A stretch of DNA of 64,000 nt from Acinetobacter sp. ANC 4178 (lineage in GTDB: Bacteria > Pseudomonadota > Gammaproteobacteria > Pseudomonadales > Moraxellaceae). Positions 26,044 to 35,790 of this stretch are shown here, piece after piece; position 1 is the first letter of the stretch, and each line of letters begins with the position of its first letter. Position numbers and translations under genes: made by a program. Location: NCBI RefSeq assembly GCF_004331175.1, contig NZ_SJOD01000005.1:1-64000 (forward strand), read 5' to 3'. The notes below the pieces were generated by a model that made no database searches, was not told the DNA's origin, and saw only the letters and a program-made list of their open reading frames with translations.

Positions 26044-28032
26044 TTAAGCTGTCAATTCTTTTACTGCATTTACAACTGCTTCAGTCGTAATACCAAAGAA
26101 TTGGAACAAGTCTTTTGCAGGTGCAGATTCACCGTAAGTCGTCATACCAATTACTTTGCCATCTAGACCAACAAACTTCCACCAGTAATCAACATGAGCC
26201 GCTTCCACTGCAACACGCGCACGGATATGAGCTGGTAATACAGCTTCACGGTAAGCAGCATCTTGCTTCATGAACTCTTCAGCACATGGCATAGAAACAA
26301 CACGCACACCGTCTAATTGTGCATATGCTTCCATCGCTAATGATACTTCAGAACCTGTTGCAATAATGATTGCTTTTAATTCGCCTTTTTCTTCAGCCAA
26401 TACATAACCACCTTTTGCCACGTTCTCAATTTGTGCTTGAGTACGCGTTTGGAATGGTAAGTTTTGACGAGAGAAGATTAACGCAGAAGGACCATCTTTA
26501 CGTACAAGTGCAGATTTCCAAGACACCGCTGCTTCAACAGTGTCACATGGACGCCATGTATTTAAGTTTGGTGTACCACGTAAAGATGCAATTTGTTCAA
26601 CTGGTTGGTGTGTAGGACCATCTTCACCTAAACCAATAGAGTCATGCGTATATACATGAATGACACGCTGTTTCATTAATGCAGACATACGCACTGCATT
26701 ACGCGCATATTCCATAAACATAAGGAATGTTGCAACGTAAGGAATGAAACCACCATGCAATGCAACACCGTTTGCAATTGCCGTCATACCAAACTCACGT
26801 ACGCCATAGTGTACGTAGTTACCTGCTGGATTGTCTTGAACGCCTTGGCAACCTTTCCAAAGTGTTAAGTTAGAACCCGCTAAGTCCGCAGAACCACCCA
26901 ATAATTCAGGAAGTAATGGACCAAACGCTTGTAAAGTATTTTGGCTTGCTTTACGCGTCGCAATTGTTTCCGCTTTAGCATTAGTTTCTGCAATGAACGC
27001 ATCTGCTTGAGCAATAAACTCAGCAGGTAAGTCACCTTCGATACGACGTAATAATTCAGCCGCTTCTGTAGGGTACTTCGCTTGATATTGAGCAAATACT
27101 GCATTCCATGCTGCTTCAGATTCAGCACCTTTTGCTTTTGCATCCCATGCTGCATAAACATCAGCAGGAATTTCAAATGGACCTTCAGTCCAACCTAAAG
27201 CTTCACGTGTTAATGCAATTTCATCATTACCTAACGGTGCACCGTGGCAATCTTCTTTACCTTGTTTGTTTGGAGAACCTAAACCAATAATCGTTTTACA
27301 GATAATAATCGTTGGTTTTTGCGTTTCAGCTTTTGCTTCCAGAGTTGCAGCACGTAATGCATCTGCATCATGACCATCAACACGAAGTACTTGCCAACCG
27401 TAAGATTTGAAACGTTGCTCTGTATCGTCAGAGAACCAACCTTCAACTTCACCATCAATTGAAATACCATTGTCGTCATAGTAAGCAATTAACTTACCTA
27501 GACCCAAAGTGCCTGCAAGTGAACACACTTCGTGCGAAACACCTTCCATTAAGCAGCCATCACCCAAGAAACAGTAAGTGAAGTGGTCAACAACAGTCAT
27601 ATCTTCTTTGTTGAATTGAGCTGCCAAAGTTTTTTCAGCAAGCGCAAAGCCTACAGCATTGGCAATACCCTGACCAAGTGGACCAGTCGTAGTTTCAATA
27701 CCTGGTGCATAACCTAATTCTGGGTGACCCGGTGTTTTAGAGTGCAGTTGGCGGAATGCTTTTAAATCTTCAATTGAAAGCTCATAACCCGTTAAATGTA
27801 ACAATGCATACTGAAGCATTGAACCATGACCATTTGACAATACAAAACGGTCGCGGTTTGCCCATTGTGGGTTAGTCGGATTATGATTTAAAAATTCACG
27901 CCAAACGACATCTGCAATATCTGCCATCCCCATTGGTGCACCTGGATGTCCTGAGTTAGCTTTTTGCACAGCATCCATAGCCAATACACGAATTGCATTT
28001 GCAATACGACGTTCGTTCAAAGGGGTTGTCAT
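26044..28032 (-). CDS. tkt: Transketolase
   Basis: Thiamine diphosphate enzyme of the non-oxidative pentose phosphate pathway, moving two-carbon units between sugar phosphates. At 662 aa it is the usual length. [20 protein letters not shown] starts the family N-terminus; [13 protein letters not shown] is the ThDP motif (GDG ending with N-type ligands in [10 protein letters not shown]). [23 protein letters not shown] is the transketolase signature. It stands alone, with metK 1.3 kb away on the opposite strand. Confidence 0.98.
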   Translation of the reverse strand: MTTPLNERRIANAIRVLAMDAVQKANSGHPGAPMGMADIADVVWREFLNHNPTNPQWANRDRFVLSNGHGSMLQYALLHLTGYELSIEDLKAFRQLHSKTPGHPELGYAPGIETTTGPLGQGIANAVGFALAEKTLAAQFNKEDMTVVDHFTYCFLGDGCLMEGVSHEVCSLAGTLGLGKLIAYYDDNGISIDGEVEGWFSDDTEQRFKSYGWQVLRVDGHDADALRAATLEAKAETQKPTIIICKTIIGLGSPNKQGKEDCHGAPLGNDEIALTREALGWTEGPFEIPADVYAAWDAKAKGAESEAAWNAVFAQYQAKYPTEAAELLRRIEGDLPAEFIAQADAFIAETNAKAETIATRKASQNTLQAFGPLLPELLGGSADLAGSNLTLWKGCQGVQDNPAGNYVHYGVREFGMTAIANGVALHGGFIPYVATFLMFMEYARNAVRMSALMKQRVIHVYTHDSIGLGEDGPTHQPVEQIASLRGTPNLNTWRPCDTVEAAVSWKSALVRKDGPSALIFSRQNLPFQTRTQAQIENVAKGGYVLAEEKGELKAIIIATGSEVSLAMEAYAQLDGVRVVSMPCAEEFMKQDAAYREAVLPAHIRARVAVEAAHVDYWWKFVGLDGKVIGMTTYGESAPAKDLFQFFGITTEAVVNAVKELTA

Positions 28033-29350
28033 AGATCAGAGTCCAATTAAAACAATTTAAGAAATGAATATCACATTCAATACTGCGCCTATTGTCTTAA
28101 AAAAAGCGGGATGGGTAAAGCCTTATACACAATTTTTCCCTATTAATTGCTACTTATGTGGACTTGAATGAATATAAATTTTAGGATTTTAATTTAAGCT
28201 ATCAAGTCATCATTATTTTTATCCCGTGTTATGCGCTCCAAACCATCGTCATCGCTACAAAAGCAGATTAACCTTTAATATTCAGATCAGTAGAAATTCA
28301 CCACAAATTCAAGCTCATGTTCACAGAACAGCCTGATAAACAAACCAAAACGTCAAAGTAACGACACTGAATAAACGTATCAATCTGATCATGATCTTTT
28401 TAGAGAGTTAACATTCCATTCATTTCATTCAATATGCAATGTATTCATCAATTACCATATTCTCTCGTATATTTTTTTAGTACTCAATAAACGACTCTCA
28501 GCCGATATGAGGATCAACAAAAAGCCCTAAACAACATAATTACTAGAAGTTCCTATAAGATTAATCCCTCTTTGCTCCACAGCAATTTTGATGTCCGTAG
28601 GTATGTGTTGTGGCTGTGGAAAAAAAAGTGTAAACAGAATGTAGACAAATGGGTGAATGAGCCAACCAAAGTCACCACCAAACTCGGTTTATCCTACGCC
28701 AATAATTGTGATTTTAACGGAGATAACCCCGCCTTTTTTCTGGTTTTTATATATCTTAGCTCAGACACGTGAACACACTGCACAAATCAATAATGACACC
28801 CGTGAACGGTAAATAGAAACTCATGACTTAATCACAACAGCTATTTATACAACGCAGATGAACCCTTCATTGTCTGCCCTACGCATCAATTGAATTAATG
28901 CTTTCTCCACAAATATCACCAAGAAATGACGAACCCACAAATGTCACTAAGGCGCCATTGCTCCTCCTTAGTCATATCACGGATACTCCTAATCTCTATG
29001 GATTGCTTCAAACTATCATTCATTTCGAGCATTCTGCGTTAAGCCTATTTAATCTTCTTCACCATGACTTTTAACAAGAAGCACACTTAATAGAGAACTA
29101 GAGACGTGATCTTCCACCACCCTTAAATTCAGCAAAATTCTGTTTTGAGAGATAAAATTGCATCAAATTGTTTAATTCTCAGACATCACATATTTAAAAT
29201 CAAAACAATTAATCACTGCTTTATCAGTTTTATAGATGCTTATATCAAATAAAAAGTCATTGAATTGAAATAAATTCATCCTTTTTTATACAAGATGAGC
29301 TAGTCCTAAAGTCTAACTCGATGTAACATATTGCGTCTTTAAAATTAACT
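28033..29350. other. 1.3-kb region between tkt and metK without a convincing gene
   Basis: No long ORF on either strand. The best candidates are a 66-codon ORF at 28572-28772 (+) and a 38-codon ORF at 28916-29032 (-); neither has a recognisable family, and the former reads like random sequence. Base composition changes within the region: 28560-28760 and 28870-29040 look slightly richer in GC and more gene-like than the AT-rich flanks. It could be a decayed gene or insertion, or hold RNA elements. No tRNA or riboswitch is recognised. Confidence 0.5.
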
Positions 29351-29362
29351 GTGATAGGACTT

Positions 29363-30529
29363 ATGCGCGAGTACGCTGTATTTACTTCGGAATCTGTAAG
29401 CGAAGGCCATCCAGATAAAATGGCTGATCAAATCAGTGATGCTATCTTGGATGCAATCTTAAAAGAAGACCCATATGCGCGGGTTGCTTGTGAAACGCTT
29501 GTAAAAACGGGTGCTGTCGTACTTGCTGGCGAAATCACAACAACTGCAAACATTGATGTCGAAGCTGTTGTTCGTCAAACTGTAAACGGTATTGGCTACC
29601 ACCATTCAGACTTAGGCTTTGATGGTTCGACTTGTGCCGTCATTAATATGATTGGTAAACAGTCTCCTGAAATTGCTCAAGGTGTTGACCGTCAAAAGCC
29701 TGAAGATCAAGGCGCAGGTGACCAAGGTTTAATGTTTGGTTATGCAAGCCGTGAAACTGACGTGCTCATGCCTGCCCCAATTTCATATGCACACCGTTTA
29801 ATGGAAAAACAAGCTGAATTACGTCGTAATGGCTCACTTCCATGGTTACGCCCAGATGCAAAAAGCCAAGTGACTTTTGCTTATGAAAATGGCAAGCCTG
29901 TACGTTTAGATGCAGTTGTACTGTCTACACAACACGATCCTGAAATTTCACAAGCCAACTTAAAAGAAGCTGTGATTGAAGAAATCGTGAAAAAAATTAT
30001 CCCTGCTGAAATGTTCCATGCAGGCACTCAATTCCACATCAACCCAACAGGGATGTTTGTGATTGGTGGTCCTGTAGGTGACTGTGGTTTAACAGGTCGT
30101 AAAATCATTGTAGATACTTACGGTGGTATGGCACGTCACGGTGGTGGTGCTTTCTCTGGTAAAGACCCATCTAAAGTTGACCGTTCTGCTGCATATGCGG
30201 GTCGTTATGTTGCCAAAAATATTGTGGCTGCTGGCTTAGCAGATAAATGTGAAATTCAAGTATCTTACGCAATTGGTGTTGCTGAACCTACTTCTATTTC
30301 AATCAATACATTTAACACAGGCAAAGTGCCTGATGAACTGATTATTCAATTGGTTCGTGAACACTTCGACCTTCGTCCATACGGTATTACACGTATGCTC
30401 GATCTTATTCAGCCAATGTACAAACAAACTGCTGCATATGGTCACTTTGGTCGCCAAGGTTCTGATTCTGCATTTACTTGGGAAAAAACAGACAAAGTTG
30501 AAGCACTTAAGTCTTCTGCTGGCCTCTAA
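29363..30529 (+). CDS. metK: S-adenosylmethionine synthetase
   Basis: Makes SAM from methionine and ATP. The chosen start ATG at 29363 gives [19 protein letters not shown], the usual N-terminus; an in-frame GTG 12 bp upstream is less likely, and AGGA at 29356-29359 supports the later start, though spacing is short. [12 protein letters not shown] (ATP-binding signature) and [16 protein letters not shown] (second signature) are present. The length of 388 aa is normal. A strong hairpin terminator follows. Confidence 0.97.
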   Translation: MREYAVFTSESVSEGHPDKMADQISDAILDAILKEDPYARVACETLVKTGAVVLAGEITTTANIDVEAVVRQTVNGIGYHHSDLGFDGSTCAVINMIGKQSPEIAQGVDRQKPEDQGAGDQGLMFGYASRETDVLMPAPISYAHRLMEKQAELRRNGSLPWLRPDAKSQVTFAYENGKPVRLDAVVLSTQHDPEISQANLKEAVIEEIVKKIIPAEMFHAGTQFHINPTGMFVIGGPVGDCGLTGRKIIVDTYGGMARHGGGAFSGKDPSKVDRSAAYAGRYVAKNIVAAGLADKCEIQVSYAIGVAEPTSISINTFNTGKVPDELIIQLVREHFDLRPYGITRMLDLIQPMYKQTAAYGHFGRQGSDSAFTWEKTDKVEALKSSAGL

Positions 30530-30545
30530 GATTTTTTCATCCTAT

Positions 30546-30573
30546 AAAAAAGCTCACTTCGGTGAGCTTTTTT
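30546..30573 (+). terminator. Terminator after metK
   Basis: Stem AGCTCAC (30551-30557), loop TTCG, GTGAGCT (30562-30568), with A-run before and T-run after. Confidence 0.9.
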
Positions 30574-30882
30574 ATGACTATTCCAAAATAATTTCTCATA
30601 ACAAAATATTTCAAACGTATTTTCTGCTTGATGTTTAATAGCAAAAAAATGACCTATGTTTAATATGAAATAATATGTTATTAATCTTATATTTAATCTA
30701 TAAAATAACGAAAATTTCCACTTTAATTTAGCCATTTTCCTTGTATTAAATCCACCAAAGCAATTACACATCAGCATAGAAATTAGGCAAAAAAGAGCAT
30801 ATAAATAAAAAAATAGGTTTTTGCCCTTTAAAAAATTTTGCCTATCCCTATTAAATATTTATATGTTTACAGGAGTTGTCTC
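30574..30882. other. AT-rich spacer between metK and a small gene
   Basis: About 300 bp with no ORF that I support and no RNA gene recognised. It probably holds the promoter of the small gene at 30883. Confidence 0.4.
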
Positions 30883-31086
30883 GTGAAAAAGGTTGTGAAA
30901 GCAAAAAATTTAATCGCATTTCGTATTTGGTTAGAAAAATTAGGTTATTCAGTAAAGACTCTGGCTGATGATCGAGGTTTTACTTTTAGTTTTAAAAAAG
31001 AATATGGTTTAGTTACTTGTGATTTGGCAGGAAATTCGCTAGCAATGCAATTAGGCGAAGAATTTGAAGATCATTTAAAAGCATAA
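30883..31086 (+). CDS. Small conserved-looking protein of 67 aa, unknown function
   Basis: I start at the GTG at 30883 because AGGAG (30871-30875) lies 7 nt upstream; the ATG 45 bp upstream has no such site. The protein begins with basic KKVVKAKNLIAFRIWLEKLGYSV, then FTFSFKKEYGLVTCDLAGNSLAMQLGEEFEDHL. It has no signal peptide or membrane segment. The strong ribosome site, a codon pattern like the neighbouring genes and a following terminator favour a real gene. The function is not recognised. Confidence 0.65.
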   Translation: MKKVVKAKNLIAFRIWLEKLGYSVKTLADDRGFTFSFKKEYGLVTCDLAGNSLAMQLGEEFEDHLKA

Positions 31087-31154
31087 CGAAATAAGCAAAC
31101 CTGTAAATCGCACACGATATTCACAGTTGACTGAGTTACCATTGCTATGTATTT

Positions 31155-31174
31155 AAGCCCTACGGGGCTTTTTT
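31155..31174 (+). terminator. Terminator after the 67-aa protein gene
   Basis: AAGCCC-TACG-GGGCTT stem-loop followed by four more T. Confidence 0.75.
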
Positions 31175-31370
31175 ATTTACACTCTAAATCATAGCCAAAC
31201 AACGATATTCACCAACCAGCACGCAACAGATACAATACTCGTCACCCTCGTATTCGAAAGCATCTAAATTTAATATGCACAATTTTTCTAGTGAACTTTA
31301 AACATCCACTTTTCTCCAGACGAAAAAAAACAAGGTTTTAACCTTGCTTTATTCTTCCCAGCACATTAAA

Positions 31371-31455
31371 TGGTGGGGGCGAAGAGACTCGAACTCTTAC
31401 ACCTTGCGGCGCTGGAACCTAAATCCAGTGCGTCTACCAATTTCGCCACGCCCCC
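31371..31455 (-). tRNA. tRNA-Leu (anticodon TAG), copy 1
   Basis: 85 nt including the encoded CCA. The acceptor GGGGGCG pairs with CGCCCCC, the anticodon stem CTGGA/TCCAG encloses loop TTTAGGT with anticodon TAG, which reads CTA and related Leu codons. The long variable arm is typical of tRNA-Leu. The second copy at 31592-31676 has the same sequence throughout. Confidence 0.97.
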
Positions 31456-31486
31456 GTACCGGGTTTCACTTAAAAGTGAATAAATT

Positions 31487-31560
31487 TGGCAGAGGATCAA
31501 GGACTCGAACCTTGACGAACGGTTTTGGAGACCGTCATGCTACCATTACACCAATCCTCT
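31487..31560 (-). tRNA. tRNA-Trp (anticodon CCA)
   Basis: 74 nt including encoded CCA. The acceptor AGAGGAT/ATCCTCT is closed, the anticodon stem ACGGT/ACCGT encloses loop CTCCAAA with anticodon CCA, and the discriminator base is G73, an identity element for Trp. The D-arm is unlike that of E. coli tRNA-Trp and is weakly paired. Confidence 0.85.
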
Positions 31561-31591
31561 GTTACCTAAACATCATCAACTGATGATTAAG

Positions 31592-31676
31592 TGGTGGGGG
31601 CGAAGAGACTCGAACTCTTACACCTTGCGGCGCTGGAACCTAAATCCAGTGCGTCTACCAATTTCGCCACGCCCCC
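31592..31676 (-). tRNA. tRNA-Leu (anticodon TAG), copy 2
   Basis: 85 nt with encoded CCA, identical to the copy at 31371-31455. Being furthest upstream on the minus strand, it is the first of the three tRNAs and all three are probably transcribed together. Confidence 0.97.
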
Positions 31677-31783
31677 GATGGCTGTGTATATTATAGAGAT
31701 CACTCCCCTCTGACAAGCCCTTTTTATTAAAAAACCTCTTGTTTGATTAAATATAAAACAAAAAACACTTTTATGTACTTTTC

Positions 31784-32620
31784 TTAAGCAATTTCAGACA
31801 CTAAGGCGTGTTTTATTGCACAAATATTGTCAAATCTAGCAGCTTTATGCTTTGCCAACATCTTTGAAAGAAGTGATTGAAAACCTAAAAATTTCTCTGG
31901 TAGCTCAATCTGCAACCGCTGACAATGTAAATATGCCCAATCTGTATAATTTTTCGCACTTAATCTCTGCCCAGACAGCCATTCATAAAAAATAATGCCT
32001 AAAGCGTAAATATCAGTTTGTGGTGTTTTTACTTCGCCATGAAATAATTCTGGTGCCATATAGCGTGGCGTCGCATTCATTTCAGTTTTCACTTGTTGGC
32101 GAACAGATTGAACCTGCTCAAAATCAATTAGTTTGACTTGTCCCTGATATTCTACAAAATGCTCCTGTTTTAAATCAGCATGTATCCATCCAGCTTCATG
32201 TAATCCTTGTATGACATCCAAGGCACGTAATAGATAATGCTGAATACTTGCAATTGGCAATGCCTGAGCACTCACCCTAAAGTATGGCACTGCATGAGGT
32301 AGCATCAGCATCTGCGTTAAGGATTGCTCGATTTTAATATCTACCGCCCTAGAAGCTACAAACTCCTTAGACACGATTTCACACGGTAATGCGATGCTAG
32401 ATAATGCAGTAGAGTTCAGACTCTCTTGATAAAAAGCCAACTCACGTTCGAAGCCTTGTTGGTAGTTGGAATGCCCCTGCTGCAACTGCATTTTCAACCA
32501 ATAAGCATTTTGCTGATCTTGAAAATAATAAAGCCTGCGTCCGTATCGCAGGCTAGTAGGCTTGGTTCTTAATACCAAACCCTCAATACGGTCAAAATCA
32601 GGCAGTATGAACTTGGACAT
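31784..32620 (-). CDS. Protein kinase-like protein (Hanks type)
   Basis: A 278-aa protein with the C-lobe layout of Ser/Thr kinases: HADLKQEHF in place of the HRDLKxxN catalytic loop (Asp and Lys kept, His in place of Asn), LIDFEQV in place of DFG (Asp kept), and APELFHGEVKTPQTDIYALGIIFYEWLSG as the activation end and helix F region. The N-lobe has WLKMQL as candidate ATP lysine but no clear Gly-rich loop. No membrane or sensor domain is present. Its start overlaps the patatin gene end by 23 bp, suggesting translational coupling. Activity is uncertain because of the changed residues. Confidence 0.75.
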   Translation of the reverse strand: MSKFILPDFDRIEGLVLRTKPTSLRYGRRLYYFQDQQNAYWLKMQLQQGHSNYQQGFERELAFYQESLNSTALSSIALPCEIVSKEFVASRAVDIKIEQSLTQMLMLPHAVPYFRVSAQALPIASIQHYLLRALDVIQGLHEAGWIHADLKQEHFVEYQGQVKLIDFEQVQSVRQQVKTEMNATPRYMAPELFHGEVKTPQTDIYALGIIFYEWLSGQRLSAKNYTDWAYLHCQRLQIELPEKFLGFQSLLSKMLAKHKAARFDNICAIKHALVSEIA

Positions 32621-34214
32621 GTGTTTCTTGTCGGTGTAATTGCTGATAATTCAAAAGCTCTAAGGCGTGCTGGATGGTCTTCCCTATTCGAGCATGAGTT
32701 TCAATACTCGAAATTTTGGGCCACGTGGCACGTTCACCTTCACGTTGTAACAACTTAAATAAGTGAGGACGCGGGTTCTGTAGCATATAACTATAATGGC
32801 GCAGGCTATACCGGCCAATAATATTGACATCGCCATAATAGCGCTGATCCACTACACCATAACCATGATCAAGTAAACGGCGTATAGACGGTACTTTCCC
32901 TACCCGCTCACGCGTAAAGTCCATCACACCCTTAGCAATAACTTTGCCTTGACGACGAATAATACGCTCAGGCCAACTTAACATGTCACGTCGGAACCGC
33001 GAAACATCATCCTGCATAAATGGCACAATATGTGGATTGACCTGACTTGCAATACTGTAGTTCAAGTTATAAAGGCGCGCCATTTTCTGCTGAGGAAAAT
33101 CGCTCCGCACACTACCATCCACCCAACGTGTGGTTGCCATATATGGCGTATGCTCGCCATCATAACGTTTACTGGTGAGCTTTACAGGTGGAAATAAAAT
33201 AGGAACCGCACAGGACGCCAATACTGCACTCCACACCAACAAATCGGGCGAAGTATAGGTATTCATAATGCGTGCTTCTTGTGATGTATCATAAGGCGCC
33301 ACAGCAACATTGATGTATAGCCCAGACTGTTTAAATGCTTCATCAAAGGTGACATGTCCTAAATTTTCAATAAGGAATTTTTTCAAATATTTTACATCGG
33401 CAACCCCACCATTGCCCTTTAATAAATCACCCAATTTACGGAAGTGAAAAGCTTCACTAAAAAAGTTCTCACCATTTAATATTTTCGAGATATTTTCAGG
33501 GTTTGAGACCCCAAGCATAGCGGTCATAATTGCACCCGCGCTTGAGCCAGAAAGCACTTTAGGCATTAAATCTTGCTCAAGTAAGGCTTTACACACCCCA
33601 GTATGAAACAGTCCTAAAGTTGCACCTCCAGAAAACATCAGCGCTGGCTGTCCATAGGCCTTTTCACAATGCTTAAAGAAGTCCATTTTTTCTTGATGGG
33701 AAAGACACTCGCAAGCTTCCGAAGCAATAAACGCTAAACTTGCGCTCATTTCTTCAATATAGTCCTCAATAATGGTTTTCGTACCGACATAAGTCGCAGC
33801 AAAAAGCATTGGGTGTGCAATATTGGCGATGTCATAGGTCAGTCCCTCGCGCAATAAATACATTAAGTCACGCGTCCGATGCTGATAGCGATAGCGTTTT
33901 AATAATTTCAAACGATACGAAATCATTTCCGCATCAAAATAAGGGGAACAATTATCATATTTCCACTCTTGCGCCCCCGACTCTTGGTCAATTTTGAGCG
34001 CAATACTTTTCCATTCCGCGTAGCTTTCCGCATGCTCCAATTGGCGTTTTAACTTTTTTATACGATAGGCTTGGTGTGGATTCATGTCCTGTATGAATTC
34101 TTGAAATAACATAGCTTCCCTCAAAACACCTGCACTTAAATATACTGACTTAAAATCTTTATCATTCAATCTTAAAATTTGGAGAAATCGAAGTATGATT
34201 CGATTAGCATTCAT
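32598..34214 (-). CDS. Patatin-like phospholipase with N-terminal DUF3336
   Basis: Probable serine lipase/acyl hydrolase of 538 aa. Residues about 40-190 match the DUF3336 region that precedes patatin in yeast/plant triacylglycerol lipases. ALMFSGGATLGLFHTGVCKAL is the oxyanion start, VLSGSSAGAIMTAMLG holds the nucleophile Ser in GSSAG, and RWVDGSVRSDFPQQ holds the Asp of the Ser-Asp dyad. All catalytic elements look intact. Translation may begin at the Met at residue 35 (MLFQEFIQDMNPHQAY). No signal peptide is seen. The next gene overlaps it and encodes a kinase-like protein. Confidence 0.85.
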   Translation of the reverse strand: MNANRIILRFLQILRLNDKDFKSVYLSAGVLREAMLFQEFIQDMNPHQAYRIKKLKRQLEHAESYAEWKSIALKIDQESGAQEWKYDNCSPYFDAEMISYRLKLLKRYRYQHRTRDLMYLLREGLTYDIANIAHPMLFAATYVGTKTIIEDYIEEMSASLAFIASEACECLSHQEKMDFFKHCEKAYGQPALMFSGGATLGLFHTGVCKALLEQDLMPKVLSGSSAGAIMTAMLGVSNPENISKILNGENFFSEAFHFRKLGDLLKGNGGVADVKYLKKFLIENLGHVTFDEAFKQSGLYINVAVAPYDTSQEARIMNTYTSPDLLVWSAVLASCAVPILFPPVKLTSKRYDGEHTPYMATTRWVDGSVRSDFPQQKMARLYNLNYSIASQVNPHIVPFMQDDVSRFRRDMLSWPERIIRRQGKVIAKGVMDFTRERVGKVPSIRRLLDHGYGVVDQRYYGDVNIIGRYSLRHYSYMLQNPRPHLFKLLQREGERATWPKISSIETHARIGKTIQHALELLNYQQLHRQETHVQVHTA

Positions 34215-34289
34215 TCACATAATACTATACAGTCTAAAACCAAGGCTGATGTTGGTCTTATTTGCTACTTTATCGTAATTATAAGCTGA

Positions 34290-35168
34290 ATGACTATGGC
34301 AACCATTGAATTACCTGACACCATTTTACAATCTCTATCCCAAGTGCTTGCCCAATTACATCAAACACTTCCCACATTAAAACAAGAACCTGACTTTTCT
34401 GCTCCTGCGTTTAAGTGGCAAAATCAGCAACTGATTCCCATTTTTCATCCCAAAAAAATAGATTTGGATGACCTAAAAGGGATTGAACGCCAAAAAGCCA
34501 AAGTCATTCAAAATACGCTGCAATTTTTAAATGGATTACCTGCAAATGATGTATTGCTGACTGGTTCACGCGGTACAGGTAAGTCTTCTATTGTTCGCGC
34601 TTTATTGAGCCAATATCAAGATCAAGGCTTACGTTTAATCGAAATTGAACGTGATGATTTATCAGAATTACCCGAAATTCAAAAAATTATTCAAACTCGA
34701 CCTGAAAAGTTCATTGTGTATTGTGATGATTTGGCATTTAACGCAGAAGATGAAAACTACCGCAGCTTAAAAAGTGTATTAGATGGCTCATTACAATCTG
34801 GTGCAAGTAATTTTATTATTTACGCAACCAGTAACCGTCGTCATTTGTTACCTGAGTTTATGCATGAAAATACGCCTGTAACTCGGGTTGATGTGCCTCA
34901 ATATACTGAACTACATCCGCAAGAAGCAATTGAAGAAAAGATTTCACTGTCTGATCGCTTTGGTTTGTGGTTGTCGTTTTACCCTATGGATCAGGCACTT
35001 TACCTAGAAATCGTTGAGCATTATTTAGCAAAGTCAAATATGCCAATGTCTGATGAAACTCGTGCAGAAGCACTAAGATGGTGTCAGGCTCGCGGGCAAC
35101 GTTCAGGACGTGCTGCTTATCAATTCTCAAAACATTGGGTGGGTTCACAGCAGTTAAATCAGCTCTAA
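34290..35168 (+). CDS. DUF815-family ATP-binding protein
   Basis: AAA+-type ATPase of 292 aa. The Walker A motif is LTGSRGTGKSSIVRAL at about residues 89-104, and FIVYCDDLAFNAED is Walker B-like. YATSNRRHLLPEF carries the sensor-1 Asn. The C-terminal HYLAKSNMPMSDETRAEALRW region is family-typical. The second Met (MATIELPD) at 34296 is an alternative start. It stands alone. The function is unknown; DUF815 proteins are scattered over many proteobacteria without genetic context. Confidence 0.85.
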   Translation: MTMATIELPDTILQSLSQVLAQLHQTLPTLKQEPDFSAPAFKWQNQQLIPIFHPKKIDLDDLKGIERQKAKVIQNTLQFLNGLPANDVLLTGSRGTGKSSIVRALLSQYQDQGLRLIEIERDDLSELPEIQKIIQTRPEKFIVYCDDLAFNAEDENYRSLKSVLDGSLQSGASNFIIYATSNRRHLLPEFMHENTPVTRVDVPQYTELHPQEAIEEKISLSDRFGLWLSFYPMDQALYLEIVEHYLAKSNMPMSDETRAEALRWCQARGQRSGRAAYQFSKHWVGSQQLNQL

Positions 35169-35250
35169 ACTTCTTATAAAATCAGTTTATTTAAACAATG
35201 ATGCAGAATCCTATTTAGATTTTTATTAGCGGAACGTTATTTTTAGAATA

Positions 35251-35278
35251 AAAGCCCAACCCATGAGGATTGGGCTAA
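35251..35278 (+). terminator. Weak terminator after the DUF815 gene
   Basis: AGCCCAA (35253-35259) pairs with TTGGGCT (35270-35276) with an internal CC/GG pairing near the loop. No T-run follows, so termination is uncertain. Confidence 0.4.
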
Positions 35279-35357
35279 ATCAAATACAATAAGCATTTGA
35301 TTTATATTGAAATAAAATAAGGATTTCATATGAGGTGTATTATGTTAATTTTAAATA

Positions 35358-35790
35358 TTACTCACCAATTAACTTCATCTCTTTTTCATCCCACCAGTGT
35401 TGAGCATAAATCGTAGGATTAGTTGTGAGTATTTCATTCAAAATAGTTGCTAGGAATGTAAGTTGCTCTGATATATCAATTTTCTTAAAAAATCCTTTCT
35501 TAACTATTGGCTTAGATGGGTTTATAAAAACTAAAAAACCATTTTCATACTCTTGATAATGATTGCACCCAATCCAAATATCTTTAAATTTTTCATCAGC
35601 TAAAAGTATTAAATATCCCCAATCCTCATTTAAGAAATTCGATACAGTTACACCATGTTTAGGAAGTTCTTCTGATAGGTATTTAGCTAATGTATAGCCC
35701 CAAATTTGTCCATCCCAATCTTTTTTGCTCCTCAGAAGTTTGAGAGAAATTATCAGATCTAAACTCTATATGTGTTTTTAATAAGCTCAT
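35358..35790 (-). pseudogene. Small gene of ~143 aa broken by one-base insertion in an A-run
   Basis: Reading from ATG at 35790, the frame gives MSLLKTHIEFRSDNFSQTSEEQ and then goes to a stop within 14 codons. Removing one base from the six-T run at 35721-35726 (A-run on the coding strand) restores one 143-codon frame to the stop at 35358: KDWDGQIWGYTLAKYLSEEL, then NEDWGYLILLADEKFKDIWIGC, QEYENGFLVFINPSKP and an end in WWDEKEMKLIGE. It resembles an uncharacterised bacterial family of about this size. It could be a true pseudogene, a phase-variable gene, or a sequencing error in a homopolymer. Confidence 0.7.

Noticed and set aside
28542..28566. Sequence gaagttcctat resembling half of an FRT site
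   Set aside because: Only about 11 bases match and there is no second arm; a chance match.
28572..28772. 66-codon ORF in the tkt-metK gap
   Set aside because: No ribosome site, no family and random-like composition; kept only as part of the region note.
29200..29362. SAM riboswitch before metK
   Set aside because: I see no SAM-I/II-type conserved core, and such elements are not expected in this group.
31344..31583. 79-codon ORF on the plus strand across the tRNA area
   Set aside because: It lies over the complement of tRNA-Leu and tRNA-Trp genes and has no protein family.
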